From Bacillota bacterium (lineage in GTDB: Bacteria > Bacillota > Clostridia > Christensenellales > SZUA-584): a stretch of DNA of 16,796 bases. The DNA is taken from contig JAEWWC010000162.1 in NCBI GenBank assembly GCA_023396555.1, positions 1 to 16,796 on the forward strand, given 5' to 3'. Shown one piece after another: positions 6,845-12,813 of the stretch. The notes beneath the pieces were generated by a model that searched no databases, was not told the origin of the DNA, and worked only from the letters and a program-made list of their open reading frames with translations. The translations under genes were made by a program, and so were the position numbers. Each line of letters begins with the position of its first letter. Positions within the stretch are counted from its first letter, which is position 1.

Positions 6845-7192
6845 TCACTCCCACGAAAACACCAGCACGTTATTCTTAATTCCCGCCTTCGCGTCGCCTC
6901 CGTTGCAGCCTCGGGACACTTCCTCCATATAGATAGCCGTCACCGCCGCGCGCTTGTCCGTATCCTCCGGCAGCGCCGCCGCCAGCGTATCGGTATACGG
7001 GCCGCCGTCGGTGAACAGTCGCGAATCGTCCGCGTCGATCACGCTGACCTTTCTGGCCCCCGCGCTGTACAGCCGCTGCACGAATTCCAGCGCTTCCGCG
7101 GTGCTCTCAAACCGGCTGGACGCGATTGCACACGGGTTGAAGTTGGTCTCCAGCCAGTCCACAGCTTCCTCGTGCATGAATTCCTCGTACAT
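6845..7192 (-). CDS. Hypothetical protein, 115 residues
   Basis: The start is set at 7192 because GGAGGAGG lies just upstream; the open frame continues to 7333, but that part overlaps the next gene and is low-complexity. The protein is soluble and acidic. It has EEFMHEEAVDWLETNFNP at the N-terminus, an alpha/beta-looking middle (STAEALEFVQRLYSAGARKV followed by SVIDADDSRLF) and a hydrophobic end (NNVLVFSWE). I do not recognise a family. It lies 46 bp downstream of the Cdd1-like gene and probably shares its transcript. Confidence 0.7.
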   Translation of the reverse strand: MYEEFMHEEAVDWLETNFNPCAIASSRFESTAEALEFVQRLYSAGARKVSVIDADDSRLFTDGGPYTDTLAAALPEDTDKRAAVTAIYMEEVSRGCNGGDAKAGIKNNVLVFSWE

Positions 7193-7238
7193 GTTGCCTC
7201 CTCCTTGAGCCCTATATCTGTTGTGCTTATGTCTGTCG

Positions 7239-7499
7239 TTATCGGCCCGGGACCTCATCCTTCCAGTTCCACCACTTGAGCTGCTCCGGCTCGCGCCCGC
7301 CCTCCGAGAAGTACACGGCCAGCCGGTACACATACAGCACGCACCGGTCCAGAACCGCTCCCTCCAGCGCGCAGTCGCGGGCGTATATCTCCTCCGCGTT
7401 CTGGCCGCGGAGCTGCGCCACGCTGCGAAAGCCCAGCTTCACCAGCCGTTTTTCCATCGCCGGCCCCAAGCCGGGTATGAGCTGCAGATCCGTTTTCAT
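7239..7499 (-). CDS. Helix-hairpin-helix protein, Cdd1 / 'pathogenicity locus' family
   Basis: This is 86 residues from the ATG at 7499, with GGGGGAGGG just upstream. The N-terminus carries a helix-hairpin-helix motif (IPGLGPAMEKRLVKLGFRSV, about 8-27) of the kind that contacts DNA backbone non-specifically. The remainder (EEIYARDCALEGAVLDRCVL, then YVYRLAVYF and WWNWKD) matches what I know of the small Cdd1 family, first named next to the C. difficile pathogenicity locus and common in Firmicutes. No enzymatic role is established. It starts 15 bp after the HEAT-like ORF. The length is close to the family norm, so it looks intact. Confidence 0.8.
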   Translation of the reverse strand: MKTDLQLIPGLGPAMEKRLVKLGFRSVAQLRGQNAEEIYARDCALEGAVLDRCVLYVYRLAVYFSEGGREPEQLKWWNWKDEVPGR

Positions 7500-7513
7500 T
7501 GGCCCTCCCCCTC

Positions 7514-7741
7514 TCATTCGAAATAGCGCTCAGCAATCGCACGCAATTCGCTGCGGGGATCGTTCTCTTCCACCAGATAATCCACGAACACGCGCTCCGC
7601 GTCCGCATCTCCCTCCATATCCGCCAGCGGACGGAACGCTTCTGCGCGCAGCTGTGCGGACAGCCCTGCCTTGGCGCAGCGCAGCGCCAACGGCTTTAAA
7701 CGCGCGTCGCCCGCTATGCGCAGCGCGGCCAGCGCCGCCAT
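7514..7741 (-). CDS. Short HEAT-repeat-like ORF, possibly the detached C-terminus of the adjacent pseudogene
   Basis: This is 75 residues. Its ATG overlaps the stop of the upstream frame as TGATG at 7743-7739. The helical pattern LKPLALRCAKAGLSAQLRAE, then DAERVFVDYLVEENDPRSEL, resembles one or two HEAT/ARM-type helix pairs. On its own it is short for a repeat protein, and no convincing ribosome site precedes it, so it may once have continued the protein encoded at 8769-7741. It could be translated by coupling through the TGATG overlap. I cannot decide between a small gene and a fragment. Confidence 0.45.
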   Translation of the reverse strand: MAALAALRIAGDARLKPLALRCAKAGLSAQLRAEAFRPLADMEGDADAERVFVDYLVEENDPRSELRAIAERYFE

Positions 7742-8769
7742 CAGCCAGCCTGGCCGCCGCCAGATGGATCACTCAGATGCTCGTGCAGCGCTGTGTCGGT
7801 GATGTCGTTCAGGTTCAGCCCCGCACCGCGCCCCAGCTGCTCCACCGTGGGAAATTTCTTCGCCGCTGCCGCATATTCCGGCGGCCACTCCCGCCCGGAC
7901 TCATGGGGCACAACGCGCAGTGCTGCCTTCTTTGGGCGGCGCATGAACGCTTTCACCGCGCGCTCCCGCCATTCCGCCGGTATGTCGGCGCTGCCCATGC
8001 GGATGCCGGAAAACGCCACCTCCTGCACCACCTGCCGCTTCGGCGTATACGGCGGCTCGAATATCACGGACGATACCGGAATGATCGTATAAAGGATACG
8101 CGTTTGTCCAGCAGCGCCGCCGCCGCGGCCTTGCGGTGCCCGTCCAGCAGCACGCTCAAAAACTCGCTCAGGTGATACGCCACGGCATGGGGCCTTGCGC
8201 CCTGCCGGTACCGTTCCATGTAATGCCGTACGCACATCGCATCGTGACAACCCGCCGACTGCGACGGGTACAGGTACGACGGCGTGCCTTGCGTGTACTA
8301 CCCCTCTCCTGTGCACACCATCGACATGGCCGGACAGCCGGTCAGCTCTGCCGGCGCGTCCCAGAAGAAGCGCCCGCTGCCGTCCGTCGGGCAGTACGGA
8401 ACGTCCGCCACCACGTATAGACCGTCCTCCAGCAGTGAGAGCAGCGGAGTCAACACGTCTACCGCATCCGCAATATCTGCCGTATCCGCGTTCAGGCGCT
8501 GACCTACAGCCTTCAGCACCGCGCTGTCCGCGTTGTGAGCGCCGTATCCGGCAGCCAGCAGCTTTTCACACGTGGGGCATTCGGGGACTTGGCCCCAACG
8601 CCAGCGGCTGTCCATTCAGCGCCAGCGCCATTCGAGCTGATTCGGTTCGCACCTGTCGGAGCACGCCTTTGCCGTTCGACACACCTACCAGAACCGCGGC
8701 ATTACACCAGCCAAGTCCCTCCGTATCGATATGTTTGATGATGCTGATATTCGCTTTGCGCTGCACCAT
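7741..8769 (-). pseudogene. Decayed gene with two frameshifts and an in-frame amber codon
   Basis: Protein-like sequence continues across three open stretches on the minus strand. Frame 1 (8769 to about 8580) reads NISIIKHIDTEGLGWCNAAV. A second frame continues at about 8600 with VPECPTCEKLLAAGYGAH and runs to TGEG, where TAG (8300-8298) interrupts it. The same frame then goes on (YTQGTPSYLYPSQS, HAVAYHLSEFLSVLLDGHRK) to about 8095, where it shifts back to the first frame (LYTIIPVSSVIFEPP) and ends at 7741. DGHRKAAAAALL recalls the DGHHR-type motif of ParB/sulfiredoxin-like domains, but no function is assigned. The N-terminus is uncertain: 8769 has GAGGG only 3 nt upstream, and an ATG at 8850 is in frame. 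Sequencing error would be the alternative to decay. Confidence 0.7.
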
Positions 8770-8929
8770 GAACCCTCTTTCCGTTTCTCTCCCCGCGGCA
8801 AGCCTGCCTGTTATTTGTCCTTTTGTCGGTGACCCTTGTTTACGCTCCATAGATGCATTCCCTTTGGCGAGTGCATAACCGCGGTACGGTTAAAACCGTT
8901 CCCTATACGTTTTTCCAGTTGTCCCGCAC

Positions 8930-9667
8930 TCACACCGCGACCAGCTCGACGCGGTTGCCATCCGGGTCAGCGACAACCGCTTCGTAGTAGCCGTCGCCGG
9001 TGCGCCTTGCGGGCGAGAGGCATGGATACCCCTCCGCTGTGATGCGCGCCAGCAGCTCGTGCACACCCGCTTCGCCGGACACACTGAAAGCAATGTGTGA
9101 CATGCCGGTGCAGGGCTGGGGCGTGCCCTCGGGCACGTCGTCCTGCTGCATGATCTCCAGCCGCGCGCCGCCGTCAAACGCGATGAAATATGACCGGAAC
9201 ACCGCACCGGACGGCCTTTTCGCCGTATACATATCGTTGGCCGTGCCGCCGAACCAGCGCACGTAAAAATCCTTCATCTCCTCGATGCGTCGCGTCCAAA
9301 GCGCCGCGTGCTCCATCATCACGGGCCGCTGTTTGACGACGCGCCTGCCGCCGAACGCGTGCACCGACCTTGTGCCCGCCGCGCAGCGCCCCCACTGTTC
9401 CGTGCCCGCAGGGACCACCGCCTCATCGCCGGGACGCAATATCCGCTCACCCGCCGCCGTGCACATCGTGTATTCCCCCTCGATGATCAGCGTCCATTCG
9501 TCAAACGGGTGCGTATGCGGCTTGGATTCCCGCGCTTCATGGCACGTCCAAAACGCCATCTGCCCCGCCGTCCCTTCAAAAACGTAGCCCTCCACGTCCG
9601 CCGTGTTCTGCTGCGCCGCATCCACGCGGTCCGCCGCGTTCTTCATGAAATCCGGAAAATCGCTCAT
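8930..9667 (-). CDS. Cupin-VOC (glyoxalase/bleomycin-resistance) fusion protein
   Basis: This is 245 residues from the ATG at 9667, chosen because GGGGGAG lies 3 nt upstream; the frame extends to 9709. Residues about 25-110 are a cupin barrel with metal ligands in PHTHPFDEW (H51, H53, E57) and SVHAFGG (H103), and a PGDEAVVPAGT turn between the two motifs. Residues about 117-245 are a VOC domain with its four metal positions in place: H120 (EHAALWTRRIEEMKDFYVRW), E171 (RLEIM), H191 (MSHIAF) and E241 (DPDGNRVELV). Both sites look competent. The pairing suggests an enzyme or sensor for a small organic substrate such as a dioxygenase- or lyase-type reaction; the substrate is unknown. It has its own promoter and no operon partner downstream. 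Confidence 0.88.
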   Translation of the reverse strand: MSDFPDFMKNAADRVDAAQQNTADVEGYVFEGTAGQMAFWTCHEARESKPHTHPFDEWTLIIEGEYTMCTAAGERILRPGDEAVVPAGTEQWGRCAAGTRSVHAFGGRRVVKQRPVMMEHAALWTRRIEEMKDFYVRWFGGTANDMYTAKRPSGAVFRSYFIAFDGGARLEIMQQDDVPEGTPQPCTGMSHIAFSVSGEAGVHELLARITAEGYPCLSPARRTGDGYYEAVVADPDGNRVELVAV

Positions 9668-9699
9668 GGTCTCCCCCTTCATGTATCTGTATCTGCCAT

Positions 9700-9708
9700 A
9701 TTGTACCA
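9700..9708 (-). promoter_or_regulatory. Extended -10 promoter of the cupin-VOC gene
   Basis: On the minus strand TGG is followed by TACAAT (9705-9700), 32 bp upstream of the ATG at 9667. No clear -35 is present. Confidence 0.5.
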
Positions 9709-9743
9709 CGCTGCACAGGCGTTGTTCCAGCCTAACAGGTGCA

Positions 9744-9772
9744 GATAAAAACCGGAAGGCATCGGCTTCCGG
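9744..9772 (-). terminator. Intrinsic terminator after the 10654-9845 gene
   Basis: On the minus strand CCGGAAG, a 7-nt loop and CTTCCGG (7-bp perfect stem, 9772-9752) are followed by TTTTTATC. This separates the 9845 gene from the cupin-VOC gene. Confidence 0.8.
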
Positions 9773-9844
9773 CTGTAAACTCTCTGCGAATAATCATACC
9801 CTTTCAGCCGGATATCCTTCCTTGATGGTAGGCTCACCATCCCC

Positions 9845-10654
9845 TCACTCCCGCATCTCGCCGATCAGCCTGTCGCGCAAGGCTTCCCAGCCGCCCTCAC
9901 GCAGTTCGTCGTCCGTCAGCTCGATCTCCGACTTCAGCGATATCTCCTCCTGCAGGAAGTCGATCACGTCGTAACGCCCGCTGGGGTTCAGTCCGCGCAC
10001 CTTGAGCGTATCGTATAGGCTCCGGCCTGCGCGTTCGATGATCGGTATCAGCTCTCCCGGCGACTCCCACCTTACGGTCACCGCAACCTTGTCAGCTTCC
10101 TTCACGAAGCCCTCCATACCGCGCACCTGCGCCAGCCGCTGCCCCACCGCGATGGTATCCTTCAGCGCCAGCGTCACTTCAGCGCTCTTCATCGCCGCCA
10201 GTCGCTGTTTCCAACTGTCCGACAGCTCGTCCAGTATACAGACCCGGGGCACGACGGCGCTGTTGAGACAGCGGTAGATCACGCGGGCGGCGTTGGGCGC
10301 GTTGCGCTTGTATATCCAGACCATCAGCCCGGTATCCACGTCGATCACAAAATAGGTGAACTGTGCCAGAGAGAAGCGTCCGGCGTCCATCGGACGGTCC
10401 GTCTGCGTGTCCAGCACCAGCATGGTGGCGTCCATGTCTGCCTCGGCGCTGACGATGCCGAACAGGTAGGTGTTGTTGTAGCTTAAGAAACGAACGCTGG
10501 CGTTTTCCGCCTCCACGAACACGGGTGACATGAAGCCGTCCGCGAACAGCAGCTTCTGCTCCAGCTCCGACTTCAACCCCACGCTCATGGCGAGCATGTC
10601 GTCCTCAATATAGATGCGGTGGTGGCACACCGCTCTCACGGAATCTCTGCCCAT
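9845..10654 (-). CDS. Hypothetical protein, 269 residues
   Basis: GGAGGGG precedes the ATG at 10654. The protein is soluble, with no signal peptide or membrane segment. The N-terminal half looks alpha/beta and contains a strand-rich region (FLSYNNTYLFGIVSAEADMD, then FTYFVIDVDTGLMVWIYKRN). The C-terminal half is helical and charged, with VTVRWESPGELIPIIERAGR and an acidic end (SEIELTDDELREGGWEALRD). I do not recognise the family; the two-part layout somewhat recalls uncharacterised proteins of accessory or phage-defence islands, but this is only an impression. It is monocistronic: strong promoter upstream, terminator downstream. Confidence 0.8.
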   Translation of the reverse strand: MGRDSVRAVCHHRIYIEDDMLAMSVGLKSELEQKLLFADGFMSPVFVEAENASVRFLSYNNTYLFGIVSAEADMDATMLVLDTQTDRPMDAGRFSLAQFTYFVIDVDTGLMVWIYKRNAPNAARVIYRCLNSAVVPRVCILDELSDSWKQRLAAMKSAEVTLALKDTIAVGQRLAQVRGMEGFVKEADKVAVTVRWESPGELIPIIERAGRSLYDTLKVRGLNPSGRYDVIDFLQEEISLKSEIELTDDELREGGWEALRDRLIGEMRE

Positions 10655-10689
10655 AACCCCTCCGCCGTTCTCTGATTGTATATAAATAT

Positions 10690-10717
10690 ATTATACACCC
10701 ATGGCATATAAAGGCAA
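10690..10717 (-). promoter_or_regulatory. Promoter of the 269-residue hypothetical gene
   Basis: On the minus strand TTGCCT (10717-10712) is followed after 16 bp by a consensus TATAAT (10695-10690), 35 bp upstream of the ATG at 10654. Confidence 0.7.
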
Positions 10718-10736
10718 CCCGCCTGCTCCCGCGCAT

Positions 10737-10768
10737 AAAAAGACGCCGGGGTTATCCGGCGTCCTTTT
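10737..10768 (-). terminator. Terminator after the LuxR-type gene
   Basis: GACGCCGG (10742-10749) and CCGGCGTC (10756-10763) form a perfect 8-bp stem with a 6-nt loop. On the minus strand it is followed by TTTTTATG; A/T tracts on both sides could let it act in both directions. Confidence 0.85.
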
Positions 10769-10782
10769 ATGCGTACTTCCTG

Positions 10783-11415
10783 TCAAGCGTCTTTACCGGG
10801 TCCCTTGACCCAGCGTATATACATCGCGACGAATTCCTGCCGGTCCGCCGCCCCGCATTTGCGGAACATGTTCTGTATGTGCTTCTTGACGGTGGCTTCG
10901 GATATGTAGAGCTGCGCACCAATGTCTTTGTTGGTGCAGCCCTCCAGCAGCTTGAGCGCCACATGGCATTCGCGGGCGGAAAAGCCGCGCGCCGCAAACA
11001 CCGGATGCGCCACGTCCGCGGCGAATATGTCCTGCGCCGCCGGTTCCGATGCGCCAGTTTTCTCACGTGGCATCAGTACCAGATCCAGCGCGAGGCTGAA
11101 TATGCTCCCGTAAACGACGGGAATCATCTTCTCCGCCAGCGTCTCCATATTCACGCCGCTCTCCGTCATGACGGACAGCAGCTGCAGCAGCGACGTCAGC
11201 AGGCCCGCTACAAACGCGTTCCAGCGGGCATAGGTCAGCATGCGAAGCCAGTCCGTGCCCTTTTTATACTGAAACAGCGTGAGTATCGCCATGCCAGCCA
11301 GTACGGAGACGAGCGGCACGAGTTGCACCATTCGGCCGATGTCCAGCCGTAGCAGCAGCGCCAGCAGCGCGATATACATCAGCAGCCCGGACACAAGCAA
11401 TAGCCTTCTTTTCAT
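10783..11415 (-). CDS. Membrane-anchored LuxR/GerE-type transcriptional regulator
   Basis: This is 210 residues from the ATG at 11415; only AAGG, very close to the ATG, can serve as ribosome site, so coupling to the gene ending 5 bp upstream is likely. Four hydrophobic segments (about 5-22, 29-48, 64-83, 97-115) form a membrane domain. After a short linker comes a typical LuxR helix-turn-helix (about 144-202: FSARECHVALKLLEGCTNKD, then ISEATVKKHIQNMFRKCG). There is no receiver, PAS or ligand domain, so the signal must reach the DNA-binding part through the membrane domain, probably with the MotA/ExbB-like partner encoded just upstream. The layout resembles one-component membrane regulators rather than response regulators. 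Regulated genes are unknown. Confidence 0.88.
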   Translation of the reverse strand: MKRRLLLVSGLLMYIALLALLLRLDIGRMVQLVPLVSVLAGMAILTLFQYKKGTDWLRMLTYARWNAFVAGLLTSLLQLLSVMTESGVNMETLAEKMIPVVYGSIFSLALDLVLMPREKTGASEPAAQDIFAADVAHPVFAARGFSARECHVALKLLEGCTNKDIGAQLYISEATVKKHIQNMFRKCGAADRQEFVAMYIRWVKGPGKDA

Positions 11416-11420
11416 GCCTT

Positions 11421-11858
11421 TTAGTCCATCGTCGCGAGAACAGCTCTCACCTTCGCCTGCACGGGCAGCAGTATGAATACGAATATCAACGCATATAGCA
11501 TCGCCAGCAATGCCACGGCGCAATTGGGGCCAATGGCGGATATGTCGCTCAGCTGCGAGAGCATCGCCACTATGCCCATTACGGAGCCCACCGCGCCGGA
11601 CAGCAGCAGTGCGCGCACCGCCAGCCGGACAGCCGTCTGCATGTGCCTAAGCTCGATGGCGGAGAACGGGTTGGCCTTCTGCCCCATCAGCTTAAAGCTC
11701 CGGAAGAAGTCGCCCATCAGGCCGGATGCCGCCAGCACCGCCGCGCTCAGCGCCAGTATCACGAGCAGGCTCGGCAGATCCACAAAGACCAGCGGCGCGG
11801 ACGTCAGGGTAATCCCCTCCAGAACAGCCACAAAAATAACAATTCCGATCAGATACAT
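11421..11858 (-). CDS. Short MotA/TolQ/ExbB-like membrane protein
   Basis: This is 145 residues with GGAGG 7 nt before the ATG at 11858. FVDLPSLLVILALSAAVLAA (25-44) matches the second transmembrane segment of MotA. GAVGSVMGIVAMLSQLSD (88-105), then IGPNCAVALLAMLYALIFVF (109-128) and LLPV match its third and fourth segments. MotA uses four such helices to pass protons or sodium with MotB, driving the flagellar motor. Here the large cytoplasmic loop between segments 2 and 3 is only about 35 residues, no MotB/ExbD partner is adjacent, and the Pro that usually follows the Asp of the conserved DP motif is Ile (SDIS, 104-107). A flagellar role is therefore unlikely; a sensor or channel partner for the LuxR-type gene 5 bp downstream fits better. 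Confidence 0.8.
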   Translation of the reverse strand: MYLIGIVIFVAVLEGITLTSAPLVFVDLPSLLVILALSAAVLAASGLMGDFFRSFKLMGQKANPFSAIELRHMQTAVRLAVRALLLSGAVGSVMGIVAMLSQLSDISAIGPNCAVALLAMLYALIFVFILLPVQAKVRAVLATMD

Positions 11859-11899
11859 GTTTGAACCTCCAGATAATATTCGTCTGTTATCAGATATTG

Positions 11900-11928
11900 A
11901 TTATATCGCGGCGCCGTGTAGCCTTCTA
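11900..11928 (-). promoter_or_regulatory. Tentative promoter of the MotA-like/LuxR operon
   Basis: A consensus TATAAT (11905-11900 on the minus strand) lies 41 bp upstream of the ATG at 11858. The -35 at 17-bp spacing (TAGAAG) is poor, which would fit an activated promoter. Confidence 0.4.
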
Positions 11929-12066
11929 CATTATCCCTCGGGGCGTATTTTGGGCGTACCAGGCGGGCAAAACATAAAACCCACCCGCTCTGTGTATTCT
12001 ATCACAGCCCCATGCCCCTTTCCACCCGGCTCAGCATCGCTCCCCACACGCTTCGGGCGAGAGACA

Positions 12067-12095
12067 AACAATCTTTGTATCATGTGCATATAATA
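12067..12095 (+). promoter_or_regulatory. Sigma-K-type promoter of the Csp-like gene
   Basis: AACA (12067-12070), 16 bp, then CATATAATA (12087-12095) agrees at every fixed position with the mother-cell sigma-K consensus mACm-N16/17-CATAnnnTA. No sigma-A -35 is present at 16-18 bp from TATAAT. The promoter is 44 bp upstream of the ATG, and the same arrangement recurs at 12741-12769. Confidence 0.65.
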
Positions 12096-12139
12096 TTTTG
12101 TTATAGCTATCACCAATAGGACGAAAGGAAGTGCAGACC

Positions 12140-12667
12140 ATGGAGATGCACAACATGAACAAACCTTATCAAAGTCCGAAGACGAATAATGCGCCGCCCA
12201 ATGCAGTAGCCGATCGCTTTGCCAACTACGATATGATGCCTGCCCAGATGACCAATATGGAGGCCGCCGGCAAAATGAATCAGAAATATACCGCCGAGCC
12301 GATGATGGACGACATGATACGGATGGGCTCCGTGTCCGGCAGGTACATGAATGAAGAACTGGTAGCCGTCATTCAGGACTGCGAGGCTCAGTGCGAACAT
12401 ATGACGAATCACTTAAAGCATCACGCCAAAGAACAGGGGCGTGCCCGGCAGGCAATGCTGCTGCGGGACTGCGCGGACATATGCGGCCTGACCGCAAAGT
12501 TTATCGCCCGCGGCGCGATGTTCGCGAGACATGCGGCGGCTTTTTGCGCCATGATATGTGAAGCCTGCGGGAACGAATGCGCCCGGTTCCCCGATCCCAT
12601 GTCGCAAAGCTGCGCCGAGGTATGCCTCGAATGTGCGGATCACTGCCGCGCTTTTTCAGGTATGTGA
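12140..12667 (+). CDS. Four-helix-bundle copper-binding protein, Csp/DUF326 type
   Basis: This is 175 residues from the ATG at 12140; a GTG at 12131 lies in frame but overlaps the AAAGGAAG ribosome site. The C-terminal 100 residues contain twelve cysteines at 81, 85, 111, 115, 136, 140, 143, 147, 158, 162, 165 and 169. They are mostly spaced CxxxC or CxxC so that they line the inside of four helices, as in Csp copper-storage proteins that hold many Cu(I) ions. Residues 1-75 are an unusual Met/Asn/Pro-rich extension with 14 methionines, similar in style to the protein encoded next. No signal peptide is visible, so it is probably cytosolic or in the spore coat; B. subtilis is known to have a spore-associated relative (YhjQ). 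The sigma-K-like promoter supports late sporulation expression. Confidence 0.85.
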   Translation: MEMHNMNKPYQSPKTNNAPPNAVADRFANYDMMPAQMTNMEAAGKMNQKYTAEPMMDDMIRMGSVSGRYMNEELVAVIQDCEAQCEHMTNHLKHHAKEQGRARQAMLLRDCADICGLTAKFIARGAMFARHAAAFCAMICEACGNECARFPDPMSQSCAEVCLECADHCRAFSGM

Positions 12668-12677
12668 TCTCTGTTCG

Positions 12678-12699
12678 CCCGGTTGTGCAGGCAGCCGGG
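12678..12699 (+). terminator. Weak stem-loop after the Csp-like gene
   Basis: CCCGGTTG and CAGCCGGG pair over 8 bp (one G-T wobble) with a 6-nt loop. No T-run follows, so termination may be partial. Confidence 0.3.
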
Positions 12700-12740
12700 T
12701 TACATAATCGGGTGGATTATGGGTCCAAAGGCAGCCGGCA

Positions 12741-12769
12741 AACATCATCATTGTCATCTGCATATAATA
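12741..12769 (+). promoter_or_regulatory. Sigma-K-type promoter of the Met/Asn-rich protein gene
   Basis: AACA (12741-12744), 16 bp, then CATATAATA (12761-12769): the same elements, the same spacer and the same 73-nt distance from AACA to ATG as at 12067. The leader up to ATGGAGATGC is a diverged duplicate of the first one, including CTATCACC and ACGAAAGGAAGTGCAG. Confidence 0.65.
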
Positions 12770-12813
12770 AGTTGATATCACTATCACCAAAAAACGAAAG
12801 GAAGTGCAGGAAC

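Noticed and set aside
7276..8175. 299-codon plus-strand frame opposite several minus-strand genes
   Set aside because: It is low-complexity (Arg, Pro, Ser, Ala) and overlaps four recognisable minus-strand reading frames.
8886..8899. ACGGTT-AA-AACCGT inverted repeat as an operator
   Set aside because: It is short, lies between a pseudogene and the end of the cupin-VOC gene, and no promoter is visible beside it.
11421..11858. Flagellar motor gene motA
   Set aside because: The cytoplasmic stator loop is almost absent, the conserved DP proline is replaced, and there are no motB or other flagellar genes in the window.
11941..11988. Terminator between the MotA-like operon and the Csp-like gene
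   Set aside because: GCGGG and CCCGC could pair over about 20 nt of loop, but the stem is short and no T-run follows.
12577..12813. N-terminal extension of the Met/Asn-rich protein
   Set aside because: It overlaps the Csp-like gene and the second promoter; the ribosome site and matching start context place the start at 12814.
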